From NCBI GenBank assembly GCA_023398575.1, contig JAEWSC010000034.1, positions 98,661 to 162,660 on the forward strand: a stretch of DNA of 64,000 nt, in the 5' to 3' direction. Both the position numbers and the translations under genes were made by a program. The notes below the pieces were generated by a model that was given only the letters and a program-made list of their open reading frames with translations, did not search any database and was not told the DNA's origin. The stretch comes from Bacillota bacterium. Lineage in GTDB: Bacteria > Bacillota > Clostridia > Christensenellales > Aristaeellaceae. Position 1 is the stretch's first letter. Each line of letters begins with the position of its first letter. Below, piece by piece: positions 1-8,729 of this stretch.

Positions 1-26
1 AAACCCGCCAATCACCCTTTGGTTTC

Positions 27-45
27 TTTACCATGGGGTGGTAAA
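27..45. promoter_or_regulatory. inverted repeat upstream of the serine hydrolase gene
   Basis: TTTACC (27-32) and GGTAAA (40-45) form a 6-bp inverted repeat with a 7-base spacer, about 40 bases upstream of the first gene. It could be a regulator site or the base of a small hairpin. A weak -10-like TATTCT lies at 61-66. No regulator gene is adjacent, so the role is a guess. Confidence 0.2.
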
Positions 46-87
46 ATGGTAAGATGGTTGTATTCTCGCATAGAGAGGAGAATGCGC

Positions 88-1071
88 ATGATACAGCATA
101 TTCCCAAAGACTTTAGCGGTGCGGTGTCGGTTGGTTACAATGGCGTATCCGTATTTCAAAAGACTTGCGGCTACGCTGACAGGCCTAACCATATCAAAAA
201 CAGAATGGATACCAGGTTCCCTACGGCATCTGCCGGCAAAGCGTTTGTGGCTGCCGGGGTCATGCGGCTGATTGATGAAAATCGTCTGTCGCTGGATACC
301 TGTATTGGCCGTGTGCTGGATTTTGACCTGCACAGCATTGACTCAACCGTTACTATCAGGCAGCTCTTAAACCATACCTCCGGCATACCGGATTACTTTG
401 ATGAAACAGTGATGAAAGAATACGCCGAGCTGTTCTGTGATTTTCCCAATTACAAAATCCGCTCCTCCAAAGACCTGCTTCCCCTTTTTATAGAGAAACC
501 CATGATGTATCCCAGCGGAAGCAAGTTTCAGTACAATAATTCAGGCTATGTAGTGCTGGGGCTTGTAATAGAGAGAATTACTGGCATTTCCTTTGATGCC
601 TACTTAAAGGCAGCCATTTTTTCGCCTCTGGGGATGGATGCGACGGGATACTATGAATTGGACCGGCTGCCCGCCTGCTGTGCCAACGCCTACTTATGGG
701 ATGAAAAGACAAAGGAATACTACACCAATATATACAGTGTTGATGCAAAGGGTACAGGCGCCGGTGGGGCATTCACGACCCTGCCGGATATCGAGCGCTT
801 CTGGAGCGGGCTGAAGGATGGCAAGGTCGTCTCAGCAGAAGCTTTTGCGCTGATGACTTCACCTCAAACCCAAAACGGAGAGTACGGCTATGGCTTCTGG
901 CTTACAAAAAAGGGTACACCATATTTTCAGGGCTGCGACCCTGGCGTCAGCTTTATATCAGCGTACTATCCGGCGCATCAGGCAACAATCACCATTACCA
1001 GCAACCTTGGACAGGATGTATGGGATATCCACGCCAAAATGGAAAAGGAGCTTTTTGCTTCTTTCACTTAA
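88..1071 (+). CDS. beta-lactamase-like serine hydrolase (class C / PBP4* type)
   Basis: A 327-residue serine hydrolase of the beta-lactamase/penicillin-binding-protein fold. Seen: the SxxK catalytic pair is S48-K51 (TASAGK) and the second motif YxN is Y149-N151 (YNNSGY). In place of the usual H/K-T-G triad a GCDPG turn appears near the C-terminus. I chose the ATG at 88 because AGGAG lies at 76-80 with 7-base spacing; an in-frame ATG at 82 is too close to it. No signal peptide or membrane segment is seen, so a cytoplasmic esterase/peptidase is more likely than a secreted beta-lactamase. The next gene (GNAT) follows after 24 bases on the same strand and probably shares the transcript. Known: such proteins range from esterases to D-aminopeptidases; the substrate cannot be told. 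Confidence 0.85.
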   Translation: MIQHIPKDFSGAVSVGYNGVSVFQKTCGYADRPNHIKNRMDTRFPTASAGKAFVAAGVMRLIDENRLSLDTCIGRVLDFDLHSIDSTVTIRQLLNHTSGIPDYFDETVMKEYAELFCDFPNYKIRSSKDLLPLFIEKPMMYPSGSKFQYNNSGYVVLGLVIERITGISFDAYLKAAIFSPLGMDATGYYELDRLPACCANAYLWDEKTKEYYTNIYSVDAKGTGAGGAFTTLPDIERFWSGLKDGKVVSAEAFALMTSPQTQNGEYGYGFWLTKKGTPYFQGCDPGVSFISAYYPAHQATITITSNLGQDVWDIHAKMEKELFASFT

Positions 1072-1095
1072 CAATGCCGGATAGGAGATTGATCA

Positions 1096-1578
1096 ATGCT
1101 TTCTTTTCGAAAAACGACCTCGGAAGACCTAGATGCAGTCCTGCGTATGGAGCAAAAATTTTCTACTTTTGTGGGCCAATGGACGCGCGGCGAGCACGAA
1201 GCTGCCCTTTACGACCCCTGCACCGCTCACCTTTCCTTTTATGATGATGAAGCACCGTTATTGGGCTATGCCATATTGCGCAGTATTCATCAATCCAACA
1301 GAAGCATTGAACTGATGCGCATTGCCATAGATTGCCCAGGCGAGGGATACGGAAAGCAGGCTTTACGGTTGATCCTTCGCTGGTGCTTTGAGGAGCAAAA
1401 CGCGCACCGTGTCTGGCTGGATGTTCGATCTGCCAACACAAGGGCACAGCATGTGTACAAGACCATGGGCTTTATCCCCGAGGGCACTTTGCGGGATGCC
1501 GTTTATGTGAACGGCGCTTTTGAATCACTGATGGTATTGTCAATATTGGAGGGGGAGTACCGGCGGCAGAGCCTATAA
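1096..1578 (+). CDS. GNAT family N-acetyltransferase
   Basis: A 160-residue single-domain acetyltransferase. Seen: the acetyl-CoA pyrophosphate loop (motif A) appears as CPGEGYGKQA, followed by a helix, and the C-terminal motif NTRAQHVYKTMGFIPEG is typical of the RimJ/RimL-like branch of GNATs that act on protein N-termini, amino acids or small amine compounds. AGGAG precedes the ATG with 8-base spacing. It lies 24 bases after the serine hydrolase gene and is followed at once by an intrinsic terminator, so the two genes probably form a two-gene unit. The acceptor substrate cannot be inferred. This is one of nine GNAT genes in the first 28.4 kb. Confidence 0.9.
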   Translation: MLSFRKTTSEDLDAVLRMEQKFSTFVGQWTRGEHEAALYDPCTAHLSFYDDEAPLLGYAILRSIHQSNRSIELMRIAIDCPGEGYGKQALRLILRWCFEEQNAHRVWLDVRSANTRAQHVYKTMGFIPEGTLRDAVYVNGAFESLMVLSILEGEYRRQSL

Positions 1579-1587
1579 GGCGCATGC

Positions 1588-1624
1588 AAAAAGCGCCGCA
1601 GGCATAAGACTTGCAGCGCTTTTT
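1588..1624 (+). terminator. intrinsic terminator after the GNAT gene
   Basis: An AAAAAGCGC...GCGCTTTTT stem-loop (arms about 1588-1602 and 1610-1624, with one mismatch and one wobble) ends in a T-run directly after the stop codon of the GNAT gene at 1578. Confidence 0.8.
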
Positions 1625-2002
1625 GATTAAAAATTAAGCATTAAATATTAAATGGACCGAGGGTTTACTGACCGATTGTATTCACACAAACAATGCCAAT
1701 TTCACAAGGTTGTGTCTTTTCAATCCGTTTACAGGCAAACACACTCCTGTCCCTCCTTACCCGATGAAGGCAGCTTGTCCTCCATGCGGGCTACAGGTAT
1801 TATACCCGGAATCATGCAAAAATGAAACAGCTCGAATAATGGGAAATTTAGAAAATATTTCCCAACCGTCGCACCGCTTTTTACAGCTTCAATGATCGCT
1901 AGATTCTATACAAGCTTCATTCCTGCCAATATTTGTGATAGAATACGCATAGATCATGCCAGCAATCATTGCTGCCGCGTAAAGGGAGTGTGAGGTAACG
2001 CC
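1625..2002. other. intergenic region upstream of the DUF2974 gene
   Basis: No gene is supported here. It contains a 7-bp inverted repeat GGGAAAT...ATTTCCC at 1841-1863 with an AT-rich loop, and a weak promoter-like pair (TTCATT, 17 bases, TAGAAT, about 1917-1945) about 60 bases before the next start codon. Both are low-confidence signals. Confidence 0.3.
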
Positions 2003-3133
2003 ATGGCAAACATCAATGACTATCTTCTCTGGCGCGGGGATGTGCCTTTTCACGGCATACCCTTCAATGATGTAGACAATTTGATCCTCTGCGAGTTTGC
2101 ATACCTTATGCTGGAGCATGCGCTGGCAGAGGATGGAGAGATTACGGTGCGCGAGTTGCAAGGGGCACTTTACGATAAGCCCGAGGCCTTTTTTTACATC
2201 GAGCGGGAAAGCAACAGAACCATGCTGCGCCTGATGGCCGAGGGAGAGCGGTTTGCTGATGCCAGGGTGCTTATGTACCGCCATGAAACCGATCTGGAAA
2301 AGGAAAAGCAGTTTGCCGCTGTAACCATTATGCTGCCGGATGGCACGGCCTTTGTATCCTTTCGGGGAACCGATAACACCTTGGTGGGATGGAAGGAAGA
2401 CTTCAACTTGTCTTTTACCTGCCCTGTGCCGGCCCAGATATCCGCCGTGGAGTATCTAAGCGCAGTAGCACAAAAGCATCCCCTGCCGCTTCGTGTCGGC
2501 GGACATTCCAAGGGCGGCAACCTGGCGGTGTATGCCGCGGCCTGCGTCGCCCCTGCCATTCAAGAGAGAATTATCAACGTGTACTCCAACGATGGCCCGG
2601 GCATGGATGAAACCACCTTTCAAAGCGAGGGCTACGGCCGCATCGCACCCAAGCTTCGTTCCATTGTTCCCCAATCATCCGTAATCGGTATCCTGCTGCA
2701 GCACCCCGAGGATTATATGGTGGTTAAAAGCAATGCCTTTGGCATCTTTCAGCACAGTCCCTTTTCCTGGCAGGTACTGCGGGCAGGCTTTGAGATTATC
2801 GAAAATCTGCAGCCCGGCAGCCGGCATTTGGACGAAGTGATGAAAACCTGGCTCAAGGGCATGAGTACCGAGGAGCGTATGACCGTCGTGGATACCATGT
2901 TTTCTGTACTGAACGCCACCAAAGCGGCTACCGTCGAAAATCTGGGCGAAGGGATTTTGCGTAATGCTTCCGCCATGATGGGGGCCATCAAAAACCTGGA
3001 TATCGCAACCAGGCGGCAGGTGCGCCACATCATGGGCACCTTTTTCAGCGTAGCACTAAAAAGACGGGACATCAAAGGCCAAGAGGCGAAAGCCCTTCCC
3101 GCAGACATACCGCAGGAAAAGCTGGAAGGCTAA
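2003..3133 (+). CDS. DUF2974 (Mbeg1-like) alpha/beta-hydrolase family protein
   Basis: A 376-residue protein of the DUF2974 family common in Clostridia. Seen: an N-terminal module containing FNDVDNLILCEFAYL and a lipase-like nucleophile elbow GHSKGG with serine at residue 169, plus the strand-turn VSFRGTDNTLVGWKEDF that precedes it. These are the features of an alpha/beta hydrolase resembling class-3 lipases. No signal peptide or transmembrane segment is seen, so it should be cytoplasmic. The ATG at 2003 is preceded by GTGAGG with suitable spacing. It appears to be transcribed alone; the next gene starts 73 bases later with its own RBS. Known: members are annotated as hydrolases, but no substrate is established that I can name. 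Confidence 0.85.
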   Translation: MANINDYLLWRGDVPFHGIPFNDVDNLILCEFAYLMLEHALAEDGEITVRELQGALYDKPEAFFYIERESNRTMLRLMAEGERFADARVLMYRHETDLEKEKQFAAVTIMLPDGTAFVSFRGTDNTLVGWKEDFNLSFTCPVPAQISAVEYLSAVAQKHPLPLRVGGHSKGGNLAVYAAACVAPAIQERIINVYSNDGPGMDETTFQSEGYGRIAPKLRSIVPQSSVIGILLQHPEDYMVVKSNAFGIFQHSPFSWQVLRAGFEIIENLQPGSRHLDEVMKTWLKGMSTEERMTVVDTMFSVLNATKAATVENLGEGILRNASAMMGAIKNLDIATRRQVRHIMGTFFSVALKRRDIKGQEAKALPADIPQEKLEG

Positions 3134-3146
3134 GATCGGCTCAAAA

Positions 3147-3158
3147 TTGTTGCAACAA
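3147..3158. promoter_or_regulatory. 12-bp perfect palindrome TTGTTGCAACAA
   Basis: A perfect 12-bp palindrome lies between the DUF2974 stop codon (3133) and the next gene start (3207), followed by an A-run. It could be a dimeric regulator site for the downstream GNAT gene or only a weak hairpin. Its GC content is too low for a convincing terminator. Confidence 0.25.
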
Positions 3159-3206
3159 AAAAACCGAATGGCAGTCCCATCCGGTATGCGGGAGGATATA
3201 CACAAT

Positions 3207-3998
3207 ATGATGAAAATCCCGGTTACAAACAACGTAAACGAAATGTTTGCCTACACCCCCACACAATACATGATAAGGGCCATGATGGCGGGCACTGCGC
3301 CTCACGCTTGCTACGCTGATCAAGAGGAGGCACCGTCCGTTTGCATGATTAATGAAGGACACAGCCTGTTTGTAGGCGGTGACTCCGCCTCTTTGGCGGC
3401 GGATGAGGCCATGGAATATCTAGCAAATACACTGCTCAATGATACAAGGCGCAAGGAGCTTGGCGCCATCAAGATCATCTTTCCCAATGAAGCGTGGAAG
3501 CGGAAACTTTCTCAAGCGCTATCCGGCGCTCAAATCAACGAATATCCCCGCTGCATTCTTTCCCATTCCGCGGCTGCGGTATGTAATCAGGAAATTCCGC
3601 CCCATATTCAAGCCATTTCGCCAGCCATGAAGGAGCTTGACAACTTTTTCATGATTCAAGAAGAAGTTGAAAGCACCCTGGGCAGTGTGGAAAAATTTCT
3701 AGCCGAGGGCTTTGGCTACGCTTTGGTGCTGAACAAAAGGGTGTGCGGCTTTTGTACCGCGGAATATTTGAGCCCTGGCATTTGTGCCATTGGCATCGCT
3801 GTGGAAGAGCAGTACAGGCAAAAGGGATATGCCGCACAAATGGCTCATGCCTTTTTGAAAGATAGCGCCAACCGTGGACTTAAACCCTATTGGGACTGCT
3901 GGAAAAACAACATAGGCTCTTACAAAACAGCAGAGCGCGCCGGCTTTGAAAAGGCTGGGGATTATACCGTGCTATTGACGGTGTTTGAACCGGCATAA
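3207..3998 (+). CDS. GNAT acetyltransferase (zwittermicin-resistance-type architecture)
   Basis: A 263-residue protein whose C-terminal half (about 160-260) is a GNAT domain: VEEQYRQKGYAAQMAHAF is motif A and NIGSYKTAERAGFEKAGDY is the C-terminal motif. The N-terminal half is a second, less conserved lobe. This two-lobe layout matches the GNAT_acetyltran family that includes zwittermicin A resistance protein ZmaR (known), but sequence alone does not give the substrate. I chose the ATG at 3207 because GGGAGG lies at 3190-3195, 11 bases upstream; an upstream TTG at 3147 lacks an RBS. It may be co-transcribed with the DUF2974 gene. The gene downstream is convergent, only 19 bases away. Confidence 0.8.
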   Translation: MMKIPVTNNVNEMFAYTPTQYMIRAMMAGTAPHACYADQEEAPSVCMINEGHSLFVGGDSASLAADEAMEYLANTLLNDTRRKELGAIKIIFPNEAWKRKLSQALSGAQINEYPRCILSHSAAAVCNQEIPPHIQAISPAMKELDNFFMIQEEVESTLGSVEKFLAEGFGYALVLNKRVCGFCTAEYLSPGICAIGIAVEEQYRQKGYAAQMAHAFLKDSANRGLKPYWDCWKNNIGSYKTAERAGFEKAGDYTVLLTVFEPA

Positions 3999-4017
3999 AG
4001 CATATCGGATCGGGTGT

Positions 4018-4635
4018 CTACAAAATGGTCACGTCCTTTTCCCAATCCCATCCCGCCAGGTTGCCATCAAGCGCTTGTAAAACGCTTTGCATGCTGCCTC
4101 CCCAAAGGCCTTTGAGCTCCGGATAGGGTACAAGCCCGATAGCTGCCAGCGCCCGCTGGCCATGCTCGCTTACCGCATCGGCCCAAATATGGGAAATGCC
4201 GGGACGGCTATTGAGCCAATGCCGAAGTCCCAGGTATAAATAACGCCTGTATCCCCTGCCGCGCAAGTCGGGGTGCATAATGATATTGTGCAAATACCCT
4301 TCTACCGGCGGTGTTACACACTGCATCAGATGATGCTTTTCTTCGGCCAGAAAAATGGGGCACTGCCGCTTTACTGCAATGAGGACAAGTTCAGGGCTTA
4401 CGGCATAAATAGATAAAAAGCCGATGAGCCGGCCATCTTCCCTGAGCAAGATCAGACTATCCTGTAAATAGGTATAAATCATTTCCGCCCGATCCCAGGT
4501 CATCTGGTCTTCAGGCGGATAGGCGGCATGGTCCATTTCTACGATAACAGCAAGCAGTTCCCTGGATATCTCTTTTGTTACTTCAAGGGTTAGGGCCAAG
4601 GTAGCATCCTCCCCACTCATGGTATGATATGGCAT
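4018..4635 (-). CDS. GNAT family N-acetyltransferase
   Basis: A 205-residue GNAT protein. Seen: the acetyl-CoA loop LHNIIMHPDLRGRGYRRYLYL is a clear motif A with an aromatic-rich extension, and the N-terminal AYPPEDQMTWDRAEMIYTYL resembles N-termini of GNATs that act on bulky substrates. AGGAG lies 7 bases before the ATG at 4635. It is divergent from the S66 peptidase gene (start 4766), the intergenic region of 130 bases holding both promoters, and convergent with the GNAT gene ending at 3998. A single-gene transcript is likely. The substrate is unknown. Confidence 0.85.
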   Translation of the reverse strand: MPYHTMSGEDATLALTLEVTKEISRELLAVIVEMDHAAYPPEDQMTWDRAEMIYTYLQDSLILLREDGRLIGFLSIYAVSPELVLIAVKRQCPIFLAEEKHHLMQCVTPPVEGYLHNIIMHPDLRGRGYRRYLYLGLRHWLNSRPGISHIWADAVSEHGQRALAAIGLVPYPELKGLWGGSMQSVLQALDGNLAGWDWEKDVTIL

Positions 4636-4765
4636 AAAACGCTCCTATCATACTCCGCAAAAAGCACGTTGTCAAAAGGGATGCAAGCAAAAGCGTGCGC
4701 TGCTTCAGGCCACATGCATGGTCCATATGAGATGCTTTGCGCAAAAGGAAAGGCGATACAATCAC

Positions 4766-5803
4766 ATGCTAACACTCAAAAAACCCAGATGCTTGAAAAA
4801 GGGGGATACCATTGCCACCGTCAGCCTTTCCTGGGGCGGCGCCGGCGACAGCGATTTGATCTGGCGGTATGAAAAGGGCAAACGCCGCCTCATGGAGCAG
4901 TTTGGCCTTCGTGTTGTGGAAATGCCCCATACCCTAAAAGGCTCGGATTTTGTGTACCGCCACCCCGAAAAGCGGGCGGAGGATTTGATGCAGGCCTTTT
5001 CAGACCCCTCTATCCAAGCCGTCTTCTCGTGCATTGGCGGCGATGACAGCATACGAATGCTGCCGTATATTGATTTTGATGTGCTAAGGCGCAACCCCAA
5101 GGCGTTTTTAGGTTATTCCGATTCCACGATCACACACTTTCTCTTACTGAAGGCAGGCATCACCAGCATTTATGGTCCGTCGATTCTGGCGGAGTTTGCG
5201 GAGAACGTGAAAATATTTGATTATACTGCCCATTGGCTTACCAAGGTATTGTTTGAATCAGAGCCACTGGGCATCATTCCCTGTGCAAGTGAGTGGACCG
5301 GCCAGCGGATGGAGTGGACGGTTGAAAACGAAAACAAGGAAAAGGCTTTGGAACAAAATACCGGATACGAGTTTTTGCAGGGCGAAGGCGTGGTTCAGGG
5401 GCCTTTAATCGGAGGCTGTTTGGAAGTGATGGAAATGATGAAGGGCACCACTCTGTGGCCCGATGCCCATCAATTTGATAGTGCCATATTATTCTTTGAA
5501 ACGTCAGAGGATATGCCAGACCCCCAATATATTGCCTACTGGCTGCGCAATTACGGCAGCATGGGCATATTGCAAAAGGCTTCCGGCATTGTATGGGGCA
5601 AGCCTTATCAGGGCATTCACTATGATGATTACAAGAGAAACATTTTGAAGATATTATCAGAATTGTCGCTTGACCGCCTGCCGGTCGTTTATAACATGAG
5701 CTTTGGACATAATGAACCCATGATGTGTATCCCCTATGGCGCTTTAGCCCAAATCGACTGCAGGAAACAAACCTTTTCTATACTGGAATCCGGGTTGTGC
5801 TAA
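4766..5803 (+). CDS. S66 family serine peptidase (MccF / LD-carboxypeptidase)
   Basis: A 345-residue S66 peptidase. Seen: the nucleophile elbow GYSDS puts serine at residue 118, with the partner glutamate at E245 (FFETSED) and histidine at H315 (SFGHNEP), the Ser-Glu-His triad of the family. Length and spacing match MccF-like proteins, which cleave microcin C-type aminoacyl-nucleotide conjugates, as well as LD-carboxypeptidase A, which trims murein tetrapeptides (known). The gene lies apart from any cell-wall gene and amid antibiotic-modifying-type genes, which mildly favours an immunity/detoxification role (inference). The start at 4766 gives the usual MLTLKKPRCLKKGD N-terminus; the RBS is weak (AAAGG, long spacing). 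Confidence 0.88.
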   Translation: MLTLKKPRCLKKGDTIATVSLSWGGAGDSDLIWRYEKGKRRLMEQFGLRVVEMPHTLKGSDFVYRHPEKRAEDLMQAFSDPSIQAVFSCIGGDDSIRMLPYIDFDVLRRNPKAFLGYSDSTITHFLLLKAGITSIYGPSILAEFAENVKIFDYTAHWLTKVLFESEPLGIIPCASEWTGQRMEWTVENENKEKALEQNTGYEFLQGEGVVQGPLIGGCLEVMEMMKGTTLWPDAHQFDSAILFFETSEDMPDPQYIAYWLRNYGSMGILQKASGIVWGKPYQGIHYDDYKRNILKILSELSLDRLPVVYNMSFGHNEPMMCIPYGALAQIDCRKQTFSILESGLC

Positions 5804-5821
5804 AATCATACATAGTATCGA

Positions 5822-6382
5822 CTATAGGCTGCATTCAATATGGCGGCACAAAGGCTCCGCCTCTATCTGGTCCTTATGAAGATATGACGCCTCAACACAA
5901 CGCATTGATTTAAAAAACGCCTGAGTCTCTTCATAGGGAGGTGCGCAGATGTAGAGCTTTTGCGCCCCCATCCCCTTTGCCGTACGGCAGGCCAGCTGAA
6001 ACAGCTTTCTTCCCACGCCTTTCCTTCTGCACTCATAAGATACATATAGATTGGATAGTTGCAAATATTCATAATAAGTCCCAAAGCTCTCGATTTCAAT
6101 GGAGGCAAATCCAATCAGATAAGGCCCGATAAATGCACCAAGCAAAATGCCGCTGGAACCAAGTGTTATCCTCAGCCTGTCCACCAGAGATGCAATATCT
6201 TCTTTATTCCACTCCACAACGCCCGGTGTGTTTTCCAAAGCCCAATTGCCGTTTGTTTTGCGCCAACACCAACGAATCTCCTGATGACGGTTGAAATGGT
6301 CAAACATGGAGACGGAAAGATCATAAAAATAGATTTCTTCAAAAGAAACGCCGCTTGGCAGCAAATCTTTTTTCTGATGCAT
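5822..6382 (-). CDS. GNAT family N-acetyltransferase
   Basis: A 186-residue GNAT. Seen: LSNLYVSYECRRKGVGRKLFQLAC is a strong motif B/A segment, followed by ETQAFFKSMRCVEASYL as the C-terminal motif. The N-terminal part contains a Trp-rich stretch (IRWCWRKTNGNWALE). I chose the ATG at 6382, with GGAAAGGTG upstream at 6-base spacing; an ATG at 6412 has no RBS. It is convergent with the S66 peptidase gene (18 bases between stop codons). The acceptor is unknown. Confidence 0.82.
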   Translation of the reverse strand: MHQKKDLLPSGVSFEEIYFYDLSVSMFDHFNRHQEIRWCWRKTNGNWALENTPGVVEWNKEDIASLVDRLRITLGSSGILLGAFIGPYLIGFASIEIESFGTYYEYLQLSNLYVSYECRRKGVGRKLFQLACRTAKGMGAQKLYICAPPYEETQAFFKSMRCVEASYLHKDQIEAEPLCRHIECSL

Positions 6383-6520
6383 ATTTTCACCTTTCCCGGC
6401 CTTATATTCCATAAATATTCAAACGACGCAAAACTTCTTACATTATACGCCACATGATTTACAATGCAAGTGATTTGTAGAATATTTTGTAATTTTATTC
6501 AATTTTTAATAAAGCTGTAG

Positions 6521-6552
6521 AACAAAAAACACCCCCGTTCATATCGGGGGTG
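6521..6552 (-). terminator. intrinsic terminator of the aldo/keto reductase gene
   Basis: A CACCCCCG...CGGGGGTG stem (6530-6537 with 6545-6552), followed on the minus strand by a T-run (TTTTTTG), lies 20 bases beyond the stop codon of the minus-strand aldo/keto reductase gene. Confidence 0.85.
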
Positions 6553-6571
6553 CTCGGGCACATGATTTAGC

Positions 6572-7552
6572 TTATAAAGCGCCAATTACGCGGTGCGGAA
6601 TATAGGGTTCCTCCAAATAAGCAATCTCTTCTTTTGTCAGCTTTGCATCAATGGCTGGCACCGCCGCATCCAAGTGTGATAACTTCGTGGCACCGATAAT
6701 CGGTATGGTCACAGGTTCCTTTGCCATCAGCCAGGCCAGGGCGATTTGCGCCATGGGCACACCCTTGTCCTGTGCAATTTTTGCAACCCTCTCCACTACC
6801 AAAGCATCCGCTTCTTTTGTCTTATCGTATTTAGACATAGCCACTTTGTCGGTCTCCTGGCGCAGTGTTCCTTCCGCGCCGAGCCGGGTCAGCCGACCGG
6901 CCGCCAACGGGCTATAGGGTGTGACGGCGATCTTTTCTGCCCGGCAAAGGGGCATCATTTCCCGCTCCTCTTCCCTGTAGATCAAATTCATGTGGTTTTG
7001 CATGGATACAAACCGCGTCCATCCATGCTTGTCCGCCACATCCAACGCCTTTTGAAACTGCCAGCCATACATGGCGGATGCGCCGATATATCTTGCCTTG
7101 CCGGCTTTCACCACATCGTGCAGCGCTTCCATGGTCTCCTCGATAGGGGTATTGTAATCCCAGCGGTGGATGATATATAAATCTACATAGTCCATTTGCA
7201 GCCGTTTTAGGCTTTCATCTATTTCATGCAGAATAGACTTGCGTGATAGGCCCATTCCATTAGGGCCTTCATGCATGCGGAAATACACCTTCGTAGCGAC
7301 AACCGCTTCCTCTCGGCGGACAAAATCCTTTATCGCACGGCCAAGAATCTCTTCGCTGGCACCCATGGAATAGACATTGGCTGTGTCAAAGAAGTTAATG
7401 CCCATATCGATAGCCTGCTTGATTACTGGCCGGCTTTCCGCCTCCCTCAATATCCATTGGTGGGTCCAGCGTTCCGGGTCGCCAAAGCCCATGCAGCCAA
7501 GACATAGCTTTGATACATCCAGCCCCGTATTGCCCAGCTTTACATACTCCAT
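6572..7552 (-). CDS. aldo/keto reductase
   Basis: A 326-residue NADPH-dependent aldo/keto reductase of the YhdN/IolS-like branch. Seen: the catalytic tetrad is recognisable as D and Y in FFDTANVYSMGASEEILG, K in VVATKVYF and H in LYIIHRWDYNTP; the cofactor region PIIGATKLSHLDAAV lies near the C-terminus. Such enzymes reduce aldehydes or ketones of sugars and xenobiotics (known). The ATG at 7552 has GGAGGG 7 bases upstream; an in-frame ATG at 7567 lacks spacing. It appears monocistronic, with its own terminator at 6521-6552. The substrate cannot be inferred. Confidence 0.92.
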   Translation of the reverse strand: MEYVKLGNTGLDVSKLCLGCMGFGDPERWTHQWILREAESRPVIKQAIDMGINFFDTANVYSMGASEEILGRAIKDFVRREEAVVATKVYFRMHEGPNGMGLSRKSILHEIDESLKRLQMDYVDLYIIHRWDYNTPIEETMEALHDVVKAGKARYIGASAMYGWQFQKALDVADKHGWTRFVSMQNHMNLIYREEEREMMPLCRAEKIAVTPYSPLAAGRLTRLGAEGTLRQETDKVAMSKYDKTKEADALVVERVAKIAQDKGVPMAQIALAWLMAKEPVTIPIIGATKLSHLDAAVPAIDAKLTKEEIAYLEEPYIPHRVIGAL

Positions 7553-7651
7553 GATGCAGCCCTCCATTCTCTTTTCTTTCTCTCATCGTAACACCTGGAG
7601 CCTGCTCCAAGTCAATACATAAAGCAACATTTTCATTACTTCCACAAAATG

Positions 7652-7684
7652 TAAAAAGGAGAAGCCGCAAGGCTCTCCTCTTTT
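7652..7684 (-). terminator. intrinsic terminator of the minus-strand GNAT gene
   Basis: On the minus strand GAGGAGAGCC-TTGC-GGCTTCTCC forms a stem-loop followed by TTTTTAC, 14 bases after the stop codon of the GNAT gene at 7698-8483. Confidence 0.85.
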
Positions 7685-7697
7685 GATGGCATAGCCA

Positions 7698-8483
7698 TCA
7701 TGCTTTATTGTCCGCAAGGTCAAAAAACATATCCTTCCGCTCACCAATCTTTGAAAAACCCAACTTTTGATACATATTCTTAGGCGTATCCTCTTCATCG
7801 GTCACCAGATAAATGATATCACACTTTACATCCAGGGCCTTATGCACCAAATGCCGCAAGATGGCCGTACCATATCCCCGGCGCTGATATTTCGGAATCA
7901 CCGTAAAATCCTCAATCTTTGCCACACCTTTATGGATAAACAAATCGCAGTTGCCTACCATTTGTCCCTTATCATAGCAGTTATACGAATCTACCCCGCC
8001 CTCTTGAACGTAGACCTCACTCCTTCTTAAACAGCGCCTTTCGCAAAAATCTCTGCCCAGCCGTTCTTTATCGTGCTCAAGGTCACTGTACAACACATCC
8101 TCTACCATTTCCCGGCTGTCTACCCTACGTATATCACAGCCGGAGATTACTTTCCATTGGGCCAGGCAGGCAGTGTTCAGCTGGTAAAAACTATTGGTTG
8201 ATAGGCTCGCAGTTGGGCTTATCTCCGACAACAACGCAATGTCCACCTCGAGACCGGATAAAACGTTCAGGTAACCAGCCTTCTTTGCTCTTCTTGCTTT
8301 TATCTCTCTTTCCACAATAGTGGCAATTGCTGCCGGATCGGCAGATTCCCTGATGTAAGTAAAGTTGTGATAATACATGTCCGGCAAGTTCGGGTCATGA
8401 AAACGTATGGTGTCCGGCGTATATGCAGTCTGTGAAAAGCACTGATAATAGGCGATCTCGCATTCGATAATTCTCTGATCCAT
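7698..8483 (-). CDS. GNAT family N-acetyltransferase, two-lobed
   Basis: About 261 residues with a C-terminal GNAT domain. Seen: IEDFTVIPKYQRRGYGTAILRHLVHKAL is motif A, and PKNMYQKLGFSKIGERKDM is the closing motif. The N-terminal half is poorly conserved and may contribute to substrate binding. The start is uncertain. GGAGG lies at about 8497-8501 on the minus strand, 13 bases before the ATG at 8483 but only 7 bases before an in-frame CTG; a longer form from a TTG at 8579 (GGAAGTG upstream) adds 32 residues. I report the ATG form. It is divergent from degV. Confidence 0.8.
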   Translation of the reverse strand: MDQRIIECEIAYYQCFSQTAYTPDTIRFHDPNLPDMYYHNFTYIRESADPAAIATIVEREIKARRAKKAGYLNVLSGLEVDIALLSEISPTASLSTNSFYQLNTACLAQWKVISGCDIRRVDSREMVEDVLYSDLEHDKERLGRDFCERRCLRRSEVYVQEGGVDSYNCYDKGQMVGNCDLFIHKGVAKIEDFTVIPKYQRRGYGTAILRHLVHKALDVKCDIIYLVTDEEDTPKNMYQKLGFSKIGERKDMFFDLADNKA

Positions 8484-8635
8484 CTTCAGTAAACTGCCTC
8501 CTTTTCCATTTCTACCATCATAGTACAGCCGCCTCATTTCGTCCAGCCTAATATCACTGAAGTCTACAAATGAATCCAAATATATTCACTTCCCATAGAA
8601 ATGCCAATTTTCGCAAAACTTTCACATTCCCTGCC

Positions 8636-8664
8636 TTGACACCCGAAAATACGATATCTATAAT
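8636..8664 (+). promoter_or_regulatory. consensus promoter of the degV-family gene
   Basis: TTGACA (8636-8641), a 17-base spacer, and TATAAT (8659-8664): a perfect sigma-70/SigA consensus promoter, 66 bases before the start codon at 8730. This predicts strong, growth-phase expression of the DegV-type protein. Confidence 0.9.
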
Positions 8665-8729
8665 AACCATTGAGAAGGATTGGCAAATGTGATCCTGCGC
8701 CTTATTAAAATTGAAATAGAGGCGAAGTT

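Noticed and set aside
88..1071. A secreted beta-lactamase resistance gene
   Set aside because: The SxxK and YxN motifs are present but there is no signal peptide and the third KTG-type motif is replaced, so drug hydrolysis is not supported.
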